Shown here in pieces: positions 9,029 through 17,915 of a DNA stretch of 64,000 nt (its first letter is position 1; every line of letters starts with the position of its first letter). Source of the DNA: DATKFM01 sp046154965. Lineage in GTDB: Bacteria > Pseudomonadota > Alphaproteobacteria > Dongiales > Dongiaceae. The translations under genes and the position numbers were made by a program. Below the pieces are notes generated by a model, which was not told the origin of the DNA, made no database searches, and saw only the letters and a program-made list of their open reading frames with translations. The DNA lies in assembly GCA_046154965.1 (NCBI GenBank), contig JBJXDY010000021.1:1-64000 (forward strand). The letters are read 5' to 3'.

Positions 9029-9489
9029 TGTCTGACCTGCGTGAACTCTATCAGGAGGTCATCCTCGACCACAGCCGCCAGCCGCGGAACTTCCGCAAGC
9101 TGCCGGCGGCAACCTGCGAGGCCAAGGGCGACAATCCGCTCTGCGGCGACCGGGTGACCGTCTATCTCAAGGTCAAGGATGGGATCGTCGAAGACGTGAC
9201 CTTTGAAGGCCGTGGCTGCGCAATTTCGATGGCCTCGGCGTCCATGATGACCGAAGTGCTTAAGGGAAAGTCCGAGGTCGAAGTGCGCGAACTCTTTGAC
9301 CGCTTCCACGATTCCATGACCGGCAAGAGCGCCTGCCACGGCGCCGACGTTGGCGCCCTGGACAAGCTGATGGTGCTGTCGGGCGTGCGTGAGTACCCCA
9401 TGCGCGTGAAGTGCGCGACTCTGTCCTGGCACACGCTGATGGCGGCGCTTGACCAAAAGCAATCTTCCATCTCGACGGAGAACGCCTAA
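9028..9489 (+). CDS. sufU: SUF sulfur-acceptor protein SufU
   Basis: 153 residues. IscU-like fold with C39 in NPLCGD, C64 in GRGCAISMAS and C129 in RVKCATL, plus D41. The extra segment between the second and third cysteine (about 80-115, FDRFHDSMTGKSACHGADVG) is the SufU-type insertion absent from IscU. SufU accepts sulfur from SufS in systems without SufE, and no sufE is present here. It is coupled to sufS by a one-base overlap. Confidence 0.94.
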   Translation: MSDLRELYQEVILDHSRQPRNFRKLPAATCEAKGDNPLCGDRVTVYLKVKDGIVEDVTFEGRGCAISMASASMMTEVLKGKSEVEVRELFDRFHDSMTGKSACHGADVGALDKLMVLSGVREYPMRVKCATLSWHTLMAALDQKQSSISTENA

Positions 9490-9492
9490 GCC

Positions 9493-9888
9493 ATGTCCGC
9501 CGAACAGCAGGCTTCAACCGGTTCGATGCCCGACACGGCGCCGCCCGCGACCGCCGGCGGGAGCGATCTCACGGCCGAGCAGATCGAGGCTCTCCGCCCA
9601 CGGATCGTGGACGCGATCAAGACCGTCTATGATCCGGAAATCCCGGTGAACATCTACGAACTAGGCCTGATTTACGACCTGGATATCGATCCCAAGGGCA
9701 ATGTGGCCATCAAGATGACCCTCACGGCCCCCGGCTGCCCCGTGGCGGGCACCATGCCCCAGATGGTCCGGGATGCCGTTGCCCGGGTCGAAGGCCTTAA
9801 CGATATCGACGTAGATTTGGTGTGGGATCCGCCCTGGGATAAGTCCCGCATGTCCGAGGCCGCCCAGCTTGAACTGGGCATGTTCTAG
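9493..9888 (+). CDS. sufT: SUF maturation factor SufT (MIP18/DUF59 family)
   Basis: 131 residues. The DUF59 domain starts at about residue 30: IKTVYDPEIPVNIYELGLIY, then LTAPGCPVAGTMP with the conserved cysteine, then DLVWDPPWD. SufT proteins act as auxiliary Fe-S maturation factors and are common at this position in suf operons. The first 28 residues are a low-complexity tail. Three bases separate it from sufU. Confidence 0.92.
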   Translation: MSAEQQASTGSMPDTAPPATAGGSDLTAEQIEALRPRIVDAIKTVYDPEIPVNIYELGLIYDLDIDPKGNVAIKMTLTAPGCPVAGTMPQMVRDAVARVEGLNDIDVDLVWDPPWDKSRMSEAAQLELGMF

Positions 9889-9921
9889 TCTTAACTATTA
9901 AGTCCTACTGGAGTCCTTGTA

Positions 9922-10263
9922 ATGCGCCCGACCCTGAGCCCGATCAAGATCACCGACGCTGCCGCCGAGCGCTTCAAATCGCTGCTGGTGAAGCGCGATC
10001 AGCCGCCGGCCGGCCTGCGCATCAGCGTGAGGGCCAAGGGCTGTTCCGGTCTCTCCTACGTCATCGACTACGCCGACGAGAAGGGGCCGAACGACGAAGT
10101 CGTGCAGGACAAAGGCGTGACGATCTTCATCGATCCCCGCGCCACTATGTTCATCATCGGCACCGAAGTGGACTATGTCGAAGACAAGCTGCAGTCCGGC
10201 TTTGTCTTCAAGAATCCGAACGAAAAGGGCCGCTGCGGCTGCGGCGAGTCATTCCACGTATAG
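9922..10263 (+). CDS. sufA: A-type Fe-S carrier SufA/IscA
   Basis: 113 residues. An A-type carrier with C41 in KGCSGLSYV and C105/C107 in GRCGCGESF, the three conserved cluster-binding cysteines. It receives clusters from SufBCD and delivers them to target enzymes. It is the last gene of the operon, preceded by GGAG and followed after 26 bases by a terminator. Sequence alone cannot separate SufA from IscA or ErpA; the context favours SufA. Confidence 0.93.
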   Translation: MRPTLSPIKITDAAAERFKSLLVKRDQPPAGLRISVRAKGCSGLSYVIDYADEKGPNDEVVQDKGVTIFIDPRATMFIIGTEVDYVEDKLQSGFVFKNPNEKGRCGCGESFHV

Positions 10264-10288
10264 ACCGGACCATTGATCTTGATTTGGG

Positions 10289-10315
10289 CGCCCCGGCCTT
10301 TCAGCCGGGGCGTTT
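10289..10315 (+). terminator. Rho-independent terminator of the suf operon
   Basis: A perfect 9-bp stem (CGCCCCGGC at 10289-10297 with GCCGGGGCG at 10304-10312), a 6-base loop and a short T run, directly after sufA. Confidence 0.8.
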
Positions 10316-10398
10316 CGCATTTCGGGCCGGCAATCGCCGGCGTTTGACGTGCCGCTGGCAGCGACTAACCTCTGTCCGGATCGGAGGATTCCCCGCCA

Positions 10399-11409
10399 AT
10401 GCGTCTTCGCGTCGCGACATTCAACATCGAGAATCTGGACATCGGCCCGGAATGGCCGCCGATCGAGGCGCGCGTTCCCACGCTGCAGGCTCAGCTCCGG
10501 CGGTTGAATGCGGACATCATTTGTCTTCAGGAAGTGAATGGGCAGAAGTTACCCGGCGCGAGAGCTCGGCAACTTTTGGCTCTGGACGCAGTTGTAAAGC
10601 ACACGGGCTACGAGAGCTTTCAGCGCGCCTCTACGATCAACGAGAGTTCCGGTGGAGCCTACGATGTCCACAATCTGGTGACGCTCAGCCGCTTTCCCAT
10701 TCGCAGGATTGAGCAGGTGCTCCACATGCTGGTCCCTCCGATGACCCACAGAATCCTGTTTTCGCCCCAAACACCGGCTGCCACCGATATCCGCTGGGAC
10801 CGCCCCTTGCTTCACACGGAGATCGCGGTCAGTGAAACCTGCCGGCTGCATGTGATCAATCTTCATCTGCGCGCGCCCATCGCTTCGGCCGTGCCGGGCG
10901 GAAAATCATCGGCGACGACTTGGCGCGACACGACGGCTTGGGCGGAGGGATACTTTCTGGCCGAGATGAAGCGGTCGGGTCAGGCATTGGAAGCCCGCCT
11001 GCTGACCGATCAGATCCTCGACAAATCGCATGACGCCGCCATTCTCGTCTGCGGCGATTTCAACGCCGAGGCGAACGATACCGCGCTGCAGATCTTGCAG
11101 GCATCGCCGGAAGACACCGGCAATCGCGATCTCGCCTGGCGCACGCTGGTGCCGCTGGAAAATCCCGGTGACGACATCCGGCAGTTCACGGTGATGCATG
11201 GCGGCCGCGGCGTCATGCTGGATCACATCCTGGCTTCCGCGACGATGGCGCTTGCCTGCCGCAACGTCACCATCGACAACAGCGCCCTGCTCGATGAGGT
11301 CGAGCCCGCGTCGGTCAGCAGCCTTCGTCCCGGTTCCTACCATGCACCCGTTGTCGCAGAGTTCCAGCTGCAAACCACAAGCCGCGTTGACGGCGATCCC
11401 ATCGATTGA
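10399..11409 (+). CDS. Endonuclease/exonuclease/phosphatase-fold hydrolase
   Basis: 336 residues. The EEP fold is shown by VATFNIENLD at the start, a metal-binding E in ICLQEVNGQ, HVINLHLR, the VCGDFNAEAND box and the final LDHILAS. These residues coordinate Mg and hydrolyse phosphodiesters; the substrate (nucleic acid, lipid or inositol phosphate) cannot be read from sequence. No signal peptide is visible. RBS CGGAGGA precedes the ATG. The next gene follows after 7 bases, so the two are likely cotranscribed. Confidence 0.85.
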   Translation: MRLRVATFNIENLDIGPEWPPIEARVPTLQAQLRRLNADIICLQEVNGQKLPGARARQLLALDAVVKHTGYESFQRASTINESSGGAYDVHNLVTLSRFPIRRIEQVLHMLVPPMTHRILFSPQTPAATDIRWDRPLLHTEIAVSETCRLHVINLHLRAPIASAVPGGKSSATTWRDTTAWAEGYFLAEMKRSGQALEARLLTDQILDKSHDAAILVCGDFNAEANDTALQILQASPEDTGNRDLAWRTLVPLENPGDDIRQFTVMHGGRGVMLDHILASATMALACRNVTIDNSALLDEVEPASVSSLRPGSYHAPVVAEFQLQTTSRVDGDPID

Positions 11410-11416
11410 GGGCCCA

Positions 11417-13003
11417 ATGACAGTCACCATGGATTTCCACGGCGCGGCCGGCAGCGTCACCGGTTCCTGCTACCGCATCGTCCATCCCAAGGGCAGCTTC
11501 CTGGTGGATTGCGGCATGTTCCAGGGTTCGAAAACGCTCAACGCGCTGAACCACCGCCCCCTGCCCTTCGATCCCCGCGAGCCCGCTTTCGTGCTGCTGA
11601 CCCATGCCCATATCGATCACAGCGGCATGCTGCCGCGGCTCACCAAGGCAGGTTTCCGCGGCCCTATCTACACCATTCCCAGCACCTCCGACCTGCTCAC
11701 CTTCATGCTGCCGGACTCCGGCAGCATCCAGGAATCGGAAGTCGAGCGGCTGAACCGGCGCAACGAACAGCGCGGCCAGGAGAGGTTGCAACCGATCTAT
11801 ACGGTGGAAGACGCCAAGTCCTGCCTCGAGCAGATCCGCGACGTTGCGTATGAACAGTGGCTGAAGGCATCTCCGGGCGTCCGGGTGCGCTTTTGGAACG
11901 CGGGTCACATCCTGGGATCGGCGTCGCTTGAGATCGAAATCGAGACTGGCGAGAAACAGCATCCAACGCTTCGCCTGCTCTTCTCTGGCGATCTGGGGCC
12001 GAGCCACAAAGCGTTTCACCCCGATCCGGACGCTCCGGAAGGTTTCGACTACGTGGTGACAGAGTCGACCTACGGCGGGCGGGACCGGCCGGACGCAACG
12101 CCGGAGTATCGCCGCTCCCTGCTGCGCACCGAGGTAAAGGCCGCGCTTGAGCGCGGCGGCAACCTGCTGATCCCTTCTTTCGCGGTCGAGCGAAGCCAGG
12201 AGCTGTTGCTCGACCTGGCCCATCTGTTTCGCCATCGCGAGCTGCCCGCCAGTCATGTCTACATCGATTCACCCATGGCCGTACGGGCCACCAAGGTCTT
12301 CATGGAGCATGCGAAGGATCTTGAGGATATGGATGATGGATCTCCATTCGACATGCCCAATTTCCATTTCGTCGAGACGGTCGACCAAAGCAAGGCCGTG
12401 AACATGATCAAGGCCGGCGCGATCGTCCTCTCGGCCAGCGGCATGTGCGAGGCCGGGCGCATCCGGCACCACCTCAAACACAATCTCTGGCGGCCCGAAT
12501 GCACGGTCTTGTTCGTCGGCTATCAGGCGCCGGGGACGTTAGGTCAATTGCTGGTGTCCGGCGCGAAGACGGTCCGCATTCACAATGAAGAAGTCATTGT
12601 GCGGGCGGCGATGCGGCGGCTGGAGGCCTATTCCGGCCATGCCGACGGCCCGGAACTCGTAACCTGGATCAAGGAACGCCTGCCGGTGAAAAGCGGCATC
12701 TTCCTGACCCATGGCGAGCCGGAGGGCCGCCAAGCGTTCAAGGCCGGGCTGGTGGCGGCCGGTTGCGACGGCAACAAGATCTTCCTGCCGGAGCTTGACG
12801 ATCGGTTCGACCTCACCGCCGGCCGGATGGCGGAGGCAGCGGCTCATCGCCTCCCGGCCGAGCAGGTTGCCACCGAAGATTGGCACAACAAGCACGCCGC
12901 CTTCATCCTCGATCTCCGCCAGCATCTGGCGTCACTTAGGAGCAACGCCGACCGGGAACGTTTACTGACGGAATTGCAAGGCCGCCTGAAAAATCGGGCC
13001 TAG
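11417..13003 (+). CDS. Beta-CASP metallo-beta-lactamase fold hydrolase (RNA-specificity type)
   Basis: 528 residues from ATG 11417. Earlier in-frame codons overlap the preceding gene and are not needed by the fold, which starts at TMDFHGAAGSVTGSCY. The zinc motif HAHIDH is at 63-68. The beta-CASP region and the ASGMCEAGRIRHHL and YSGHADGPEL motifs mark the RNA-specificity subgroup. Relatives are endo/exoribonucleases of the YSH1/CPSF73 kind. The final 70 residues are a charged helical tail. Its stop overlaps the convergent gene by four bases. Confidence 0.88.
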   Translation: MTVTMDFHGAAGSVTGSCYRIVHPKGSFLVDCGMFQGSKTLNALNHRPLPFDPREPAFVLLTHAHIDHSGMLPRLTKAGFRGPIYTIPSTSDLLTFMLPDSGSIQESEVERLNRRNEQRGQERLQPIYTVEDAKSCLEQIRDVAYEQWLKASPGVRVRFWNAGHILGSASLEIEIETGEKQHPTLRLLFSGDLGPSHKAFHPDPDAPEGFDYVVTESTYGGRDRPDATPEYRRSLLRTEVKAALERGGNLLIPSFAVERSQELLLDLAHLFRHRELPASHVYIDSPMAVRATKVFMEHAKDLEDMDDGSPFDMPNFHFVETVDQSKAVNMIKAGAIVLSASGMCEAGRIRHHLKHNLWRPECTVLFVGYQAPGTLGQLLVSGAKTVRIHNEEVIVRAAMRRLEAYSGHADGPELVTWIKERLPVKSGIFLTHGEPEGRQAFKAGLVAAGCDGNKIFLPELDDRFDLTAGRMAEAAAHRLPAEQVATEDWHNKHAAFILDLRQHLASLRSNADRERLLTELQGRLKNRA

Positions 13004-13497
13004 AGTCCGAGAATCGGTTTCAATGGCTTCGCGAGGGGCTTGGCAAAGCGCGCCGTCGTCCGCACATGCCCCACGCTGTTGAGTGCATCGGCCACGGCCT
13101 GCCGGTGCGGCATGTTGCCGTCGGCAAGATTGACCCTGACCGCATGGTAGCCGCTGCCGCGGGCTATGTCCTCGACCCCGGCCAATAGCGTTTGTGCGAC
13201 GGATCGGCTGTCCAGAAAATTTGCCACGATCAAATCGTCAACATCCAGGGTACGTCCGCTGCGCAGGTCAAAGCCGTCGACCAAGCTGCAAAGGCCATGC
13301 AGGTAACCGCCCGAATTTGACGCCACCAGAATGCGCCGCGGCGTCCAGGGCAAAGGCGGTAATTGACCACTGGCGTAGGCAACCCATTCCAATTCGGATA
13401 GAGACGGGTACAGGAGTTGAGCCAAGGGCAGCGCCAGACGCAGTTCTCCCTCGGGCAGGATCCGGACCTGGAAGGCATTTTGTGCGTTGGCCGTCAT
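13000..13497 (-). CDS. GNAT-like acetyltransferase domain protein
   Basis: About 165 residues from ATG 13497; a GTG at 13506 is also possible, and neither has a clear RBS. The middle shows GNAT-like strands: RILVASNSGGYLHGLCSLVD, then TLDVDDLIVANFLD, then a helix with ARGSGYHAVRVNL. The acetyl-CoA loop R/Q-x-x-G-x-G/A is poorly matched, so catalysis is uncertain. It is divergent from the FNR-like gene and shares its 150-base control region, which holds a possible FNR box. The family assignment is tentative. Confidence 0.6.
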   Translation of the reverse strand: MTANAQNAFQVRILPEGELRLALPLAQLLYPSLSELEWVAYASGQLPPLPWTPRRILVASNSGGYLHGLCSLVDGFDLRSGRTLDVDDLIVANFLDSRSVAQTLLAGVEDIARGSGYHAVRVNLADGNMPHRQAVADALNSVGHVRTTARFAKPLAKPLKPILGL

Positions 13498-13552
13498 TAG
13501 CGACACATATGATTATGTTGATTAATTAAATGCCCCAGTGGGCAGTCCAGCG

Positions 13553-13566
13553 ATGACCTAGATCAA
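13553..13566. promoter_or_regulatory. Possible FNR/FixK box
   Basis: ATGAC-CTAG-ATCAA matches 8 of 10 fixed positions of TTGAT-N4-ATCAA. It lies about 90 bases before the FNR-like gene and about 55 bases before the divergent GNAT-like gene. Auto-control or control of the neighbour is inferred. Confidence 0.45.
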
Positions 13567-13653
13567 ATTGTCGCAGTTTGCTTGCTACCGGGCAGGCGAA
13601 GGCGCAAGTATAAGTCCGGCAGGGGAATGAGACCTTAGTAGGCGGGGACAGTT

Positions 13654-14391
13654 ATGCAGATCATTCGACAGGCCAAAGTGTCGCAAGAAAGTCACTTTCA
13701 TCTCGGCGAACCCTGTGCCGATTGCGAAATTCGCGAGATCGGCGTCTGCGATTCCCTGGAGCCGGAAGAGCTTGAGGAGGTCCGGCGTATCGTCTCCACG
13801 CTGACGCTCCATCCTGGCCAGTCGGCCATCGTCGAGGGCGAACCGGCACAGGATTTATTCAATGTCATCAATGGCTCGGTGAAGCTCTACAAGCTTCTGC
13901 CGGACGGGCGCCGGCAGATCACCGGATTCCTGTCGTCAGGCGATTTCCTGGGCATCGCCTACAACGATACCTACGCCTACACGGCCGAAGCGATCACCGA
14001 CGTAAAGCTCTGCCGCTTCCCGCGGCGGCGGCTCGAAGCGCTTCTGCCCGACCACCCGACATTGGAGCGCCGCCTGCTGGGCGAGGCCGCTCATGAACTG
14101 GTGGCGGCTCAGGACCAGATGCTGTTGCTTGGGCGCAAGACGGCGATGGAGCGGGTTACTTCCTTTCTTTCCATGCTCGCCAAGAAGGCGGCGCGGGCAC
14201 GCAAATCCACGGAAAACCTCGAGGTGCCGATGACCCGCACGGATATCGGCGACTATCTCGGCCTGACAACCGAGACCGTCAGCCGCGCCATCTCGCGCCT
14301 GCGGGATGATAAGATCGTCTCCGTGGCGACCCGCGGCCAGATCGTCATTCTCGATCGGGATGCTCTGGAGCGTCTCACCGAAGGCGAATAG
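13654..14391 (+). CDS. Crp/Fnr-family oxygen-responsive regulator (FNR/FnrL type)
   Basis: 245 residues. Cysteines C21, C24 and C32 (C-x2-C-x7-C, as in FnrL) and C120 (VKLCRFP) can ligate the [4Fe-4S] cluster that senses oxygen; E. coli FNR uses C20, C23, C29 and C122. A cyclic-nucleotide-binding fold spans about 45-150. The HTH recognition helix has TTETVSRAISRL, with the E--SR residues that read TTGAT half-sites. It activates microaerobic genes in relatives. A terminator follows the gene. Confidence 0.9.
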   Translation: MQIIRQAKVSQESHFHLGEPCADCEIREIGVCDSLEPEELEEVRRIVSTLTLHPGQSAIVEGEPAQDLFNVINGSVKLYKLLPDGRRQITGFLSSGDFLGIAYNDTYAYTAEAITDVKLCRFPRRRLEALLPDHPTLERRLLGEAAHELVAAQDQMLLLGRKTAMERVTSFLSMLAKKAARARKSTENLEVPMTRTDIGDYLGLTTETVSRAISRLRDDKIVSVATRGQIVILDRDALERLTEGE

Positions 14392-14420
14392 AATTTCAGT
14401 TCACCAGGCGCGAATGCGCG

Positions 14421-14448
14421 GCCGCTCCTTCATCGGGGAGCGGCTTTT
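14421..14448 (+). terminator. Rho-independent terminator after the FNR-like gene
   Basis: An 8-bp stem (GCCGCTCC / GGAGCGGC) with an 8-base loop, followed by TTTT and further T-rich sequence. It separates the regulator from the next gene. Confidence 0.75.
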
Positions 14449-14465
14449 CATTTAGCGGGAACGGC

Positions 14466-14753
14466 ATGCAACCGGATATCTTCAAGCTCTTCGCGATCTT
14501 TGGAACCGTCTTCGTCGCCGAACTCGGCGACAAGACACAACTGGCCACCCTGCTCTTCGCCTCCGACAGCAAGCACAGCCCCATGCTGGTTTTCATCGCG
14601 GCCTCAGCTGCTCTTTGCTTGTCGACCGCTTTGGCGGTCGCACTGGGCAGCAGCGGCGCCGCCTATCTGACGCGCATGCCGCTCAAGCTGATCGCCGGCA
14701 TCGGCTTTCTCGCGCTGGGCGCCTGGACGCTGGTCGATTACTGGCGCGCATAG
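14466..14753 (+). CDS. TMEM165/GDT1-family membrane protein (half-size)
   Basis: 95 residues with three hydrophobic helices. The family motif E-x-G-D-K-T is seen in VFVAELGDKTQLATLLF. GDT1/MneA relatives carry Mn or Ca across membranes. Full-length members have two such motifs; bacterial half-size proteins carry one and are thought to pair. No second half gene is adjacent, so a homodimer is inferred. Confidence 0.88.
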   Translation: MQPDIFKLFAIFGTVFVAELGDKTQLATLLFASDSKHSPMLVFIAASAALCLSTALAVALGSSGAAYLTRMPLKLIAGIGFLALGAWTLVDYWRA

Positions 14754-14756
14754 AGG

Positions 14757-17177
14757 CTACACGGCGCGCTCGGCGCTCAGGCCGAAGCGCCGCCGCTGTT
14801 CCGCCAGGCCGAGCAGCCGATCCTCGACCCGCCTGTTGACGGTTGCCTTCGGGAACTTGCCGTCGGGCTGGCGCTCGCCCGCCGCAACACCCGTGAGCAG
14901 CTCGATCCCCTCGTCAATCCGCGACACCGGATAGATCTGGAACTTACGGGTGCGCACGGCGTCGACCACGTCGCGCCGCAGCATCAGATGCTGCACATTG
15001 CCGGCCGGAATCAGCACGCCCTGCTGCCCGTTCAGTCCGCGCTTGGCGCAGACGTCAAAGAAGCCCTCGATCTTCTCGTTGACGCCGCCGATCACCTGGA
15101 TTTCGCCATACTGGTTCACTGAACCGGTGACGGCGAAACCCTGCTTGACCGGCAGATCGGACAGCGCCGACAGCAGCGCATAGAGCTCCGTCGACGAGGC
15201 ACTGTCGCCCTCGACGCCGCCATAGGACTGCTCGAATACCAGCGTCGCCGACAGCGACAGCGGCTGATCCTCGGCATAGCGGGCACCCAGATAGCCGGCG
15301 AGGATCAGCACGCCCTTGGAATGGATCGGCCCGCCCAGTTCCACCTGCCGCTCGATATCGATGACCTCGCCCCGGCCCAGGCGCACCCGGGCACTGATTC
15401 GCGCCGGCTTGCCGAAACTCATCGTCCCCAGGGTCATCACAGACAGGCCATTGACCTGCCCGACCTTCGCACCGTCGGTGGCGATCAGCACCAGCCCCCG
15501 CTGGATCATCTCGTGGGAGCGGTCGCGCACCCGCTCGCTGCGGTCCCGCTGCGCCGCCAGCGCCTCCTCCACCTGCAGCAGACTCACGGTATCGCGCTTG
15601 CCCTGCTCGGCGAGATAGTCCGCCTCCCGCATCACATCGGCCACGGCGGAGATTCGCATCGACAGCTTGCGGGCGTCATCGGCAAGCCGCGAGGCATGCT
15701 CGATGATCCGCTCGACCGCATCACGCTCGAACGGGCGCATGCTCTCCCGCCGCGTGATCGTTGCCACCAGCCGCGCGAATGCCACCATGGTTTCGGGCTG
15801 CCGCGGCATGTCGTCTTCGAAATCGGCGGCAACCTTGAAGAGCTCGCTGAAATCTGGATCGTATTCCGACAGCATATAGTATAGCTGCCGGTCACCAACC
15901 AGAACCACGCGGATGTTCAGCGGCACCGCCTGCGGGTCCAGAGTCACGGTGTTAACCAGCGTATACATCTGGCCCGGCGACTCGATGTGGATCTCGCGCT
16001 TCCGGATCGCGCGCTTCAGCGCCTCATAGGCATGGGGCTGGATCAGCAGTTTGCGCGCATCGACGACCAGGTAACCGCCGTTGGCGCGATGCAATGCGCC
16101 GCCTTTGATCAGCGTGAAGTCGGAGATCAGGGCGCCCATCTCGGCCAGCTGCTCGATCACCCCGACCAGATTGGCGAAGGTCGGATTGTCCTCATACACC
16201 ACCGGCGCGCCGGTCTTGCCTTTGCGGTCCACGATGACATTGACCTGATAGCGCCGGAAGCGATCGCCGTCGGCCAGCCGCGCCCCGGCCATCGCGCCGG
16301 CTGGTCCAGGTCCAGATTCCTCCTGCACGATGCCCAGGAAGATTTCCACATGTTCGACGATGTCCCGCTCCACAGCGTCGAGATAGGCGAGGATGACCGG
16401 GTTGTCCTTGTAGCGCGCCTGGATGTCGTCGATGCGGTTGCCGACGGCGAAGGTCGTCATCTTGCGATTTAGCGCGACGAGCTGGTCGCGCCGCTCCCGC
16501 TCCCAGAGCGGCAGCTGTGCCAGTGTCTTTTCCAGTTCCTCCTGGAGGCCCTCAATCGTATCGCGGATCTTTGCCTGCGCATCCTCCGGAAGCTTCTGGA
16601 ATTCCTCCGGGCTCAGCATGCCGCCATTCATCGCCGGCGCAAAGCCGAAGCCGGCGGGCATGCGGATCAGCACCACGCTCCGCGCCTTGCCCAACTCCTG
16701 CAGATGCTCGAAGGCGCTCTCCTGCCGCTGCTTGAACTCATCATCGATGATCTGGCGCCGGGAGCGGTAGTTGGCGCTCTCGAACATCGCCGGCATGGTC
16801 GCCCGCAGGTCCTTGACCAGCTGCGCCATCTCGCCGCGAAATTCCACCGCTTCGCCCGGCGGCAATTCGATTGCCGTCGGCTTATGCGGCTCGGCAAAAT
16901 TGAACACGTAGCAAAGGTCCGGCGGCACCGGCTCGCCCGTCGCCACCCGGTCCAGAAACTCGCGGACCATGGAATGCTTCGCCGTGCCCGGCCCGCCGAG
17001 CGCGAAGATGTTGTAGCCCGGCCGCTTGATGCCGATGCCAAAGCGAATGGCGCGCATCGCCCGTTCCTGCCCCGGCACATCCGTCAGATCTTCCAGTTCC
17101 GCCGTGGTGGCGAATTGCGGCAGTTCATCGGCACAGCAGCGATAGAGCTGTTCCGGCAGCAGCGGTTCAACGGGCAT
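14757..17177 (-). CDS. LonB-like ATP-dependent protease (AAA_32/Lon_C family)
   Basis: 806 residues. The C-terminal Lon protease domain has the Ser-Lys dyad S659 (GDSASSTEL) and K702 (GVNEKIEGF). They are 43 residues apart, exactly as S679 and K722 of E. coli Lon. The N-terminal ATPase region has a changed P-loop, GGPGTAKH at 61-68, where the usual GK[ST] reads AKH. A long helical insertion (about 110-260) follows. It resembles the YcbZ/LonH group rather than housekeeping LonA. It starts 12 bases after thiQ and may be read from the thi transcript. Confidence 0.9.
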   Translation of the reverse strand: MPVEPLLPEQLYRCCADELPQFATTAELEDLTDVPGQERAMRAIRFGIGIKRPGYNIFALGGPGTAKHSMVREFLDRVATGEPVPPDLCYVFNFAEPHKPTAIELPPGEAVEFRGEMAQLVKDLRATMPAMFESANYRSRRQIIDDEFKQRQESAFEHLQELGKARSVVLIRMPAGFGFAPAMNGGMLSPEEFQKLPEDAQAKIRDTIEGLQEELEKTLAQLPLWERERRDQLVALNRKMTTFAVGNRIDDIQARYKDNPVILAYLDAVERDIVEHVEIFLGIVQEESGPGPAGAMAGARLADGDRFRRYQVNVIVDRKGKTGAPVVYEDNPTFANLVGVIEQLAEMGALISDFTLIKGGALHRANGGYLVVDARKLLIQPHAYEALKRAIRKREIHIESPGQMYTLVNTVTLDPQAVPLNIRVVLVGDRQLYYMLSEYDPDFSELFKVAADFEDDMPRQPETMVAFARLVATITRRESMRPFERDAVERIIEHASRLADDARKLSMRISAVADVMREADYLAEQGKRDTVSLLQVEEALAAQRDRSERVRDRSHEMIQRGLVLIATDGAKVGQVNGLSVMTLGTMSFGKPARISARVRLGRGEVIDIERQVELGGPIHSKGVLILAGYLGARYAEDQPLSLSATLVFEQSYGGVEGDSASSTELYALLSALSDLPVKQGFAVTGSVNQYGEIQVIGGVNEKIEGFFDVCAKRGLNGQQGVLIPAGNVQHLMLRRDVVDAVRTRKFQIYPVSRIDEGIELLTGVAAGERQPDGKFPKATVNRRVEDRLLGLAEQRRRFGLSAERAV

Positions 17178-17189
17178 GCGGTACGCCTC

Positions 17190-17915
17190 CTAGCCGCGAT
17201 CGTCCAACCAATCCGGGCCCAGATAGGCCCGCAGCGCGGCCGAAGACGGGTGTAACAATAATTCCCGGGCCGGGCCAGTGGCGGCCACCCGCCCCTCGGC
17301 GATAAAGGCGACCCGGCCGGCGGCATGCAGCGCATCCTCGGGCTGATGGGTCACGAACAGCACCGTGAAACCCTGGGTCATACGCAGTTCGTCGACCAGG
17401 TCCAGCATCTCCCGCCGCAAGGCAGGCCCCAATGCGGCAAAAGGCTCGTCCAGCAGCAGCAAAGGCCGGTTGCGCACCAGACTGCGGGCCAGGGCCGTGC
17501 GCTGCCGCTCGCCGCCGGACATCTGCTCCGGCCGCCGCTGTGTAAAGCCGCCGAGCCCGACCCGTTCCAGCGCAGCGCCCACCGCGTCCCGCTGTTCGGC
17601 CGTCAAACGCAGCCCCGGATGGATGCCGAGCCCGACATTCTGCTCCACGGTCAGATGGGCGAAGAGGTTGTTGTCCTGGAACAGCATGGTCACCGGCCGC
17701 TCATTCGGCGGCAGAGCAGCGATCTCCTGGCCGTTGACCCGGATGCTGCCGGCCTCGGCCCGCTCGAAGCCGGCGATCAGCGACAGCAGCGTGCTCTTGC
17801 CCGCGCCGCTGGGTCCGATCACGCCCAGAAAATCGCCGCTCTCCACCTGCAGATCGAATTCCATCTGCATGTCCTCATAGCGGAAGCGAAGCCGTTCGAT
17901 TTCAAGCGCGGCCAT
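17190..17915 (-). CDS. thiQ: Thiamine ABC transporter ATP-binding protein ThiQ
   Basis: 241 residues from ATG 17915. The ABC ATPase has Walker A GPSGAGKST, Q-loop FQDNNLF, signature MSGGERQR and Walker B LLLLDEPFAAL. No TOBE domain is present, as expected for ThiQ. The start overlaps thiP by 14 bases. It energises uptake of thiamine or its phosphates with ThiP and ThiB, under the TPP riboswitch upstream of thiB. Confidence 0.93.
   Translation of the reverse strand: MAALEIERLRFRYEDMQMEFDLQVESGDFLGVIGPSGAGKSTLLSLIAGFERAEAGSIRVNGQEIAALPPNERPVTMLFQDNNLFAHLTVEQNVGLGIHPGLRLTAEQRDAVGAALERVGLGGFTQRRPEQMSGGERQRTALARSLVRNRPLLLLDEPFAALGPALRREMLDLVDELRMTQGFTVLFVTHQPEDALHAAGRVAFIAEGRVAATGPARELLLHPSSAALRAYLGPDWLDDRG

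Noticed and set aside
13519..13532. TTGATTAATTAAAT as a second FNR box
   Set aside because: The left half fits TTGAT but the right half TAAAT does not fit ATCAA; kept out in favour of the better site at 13553-13566.
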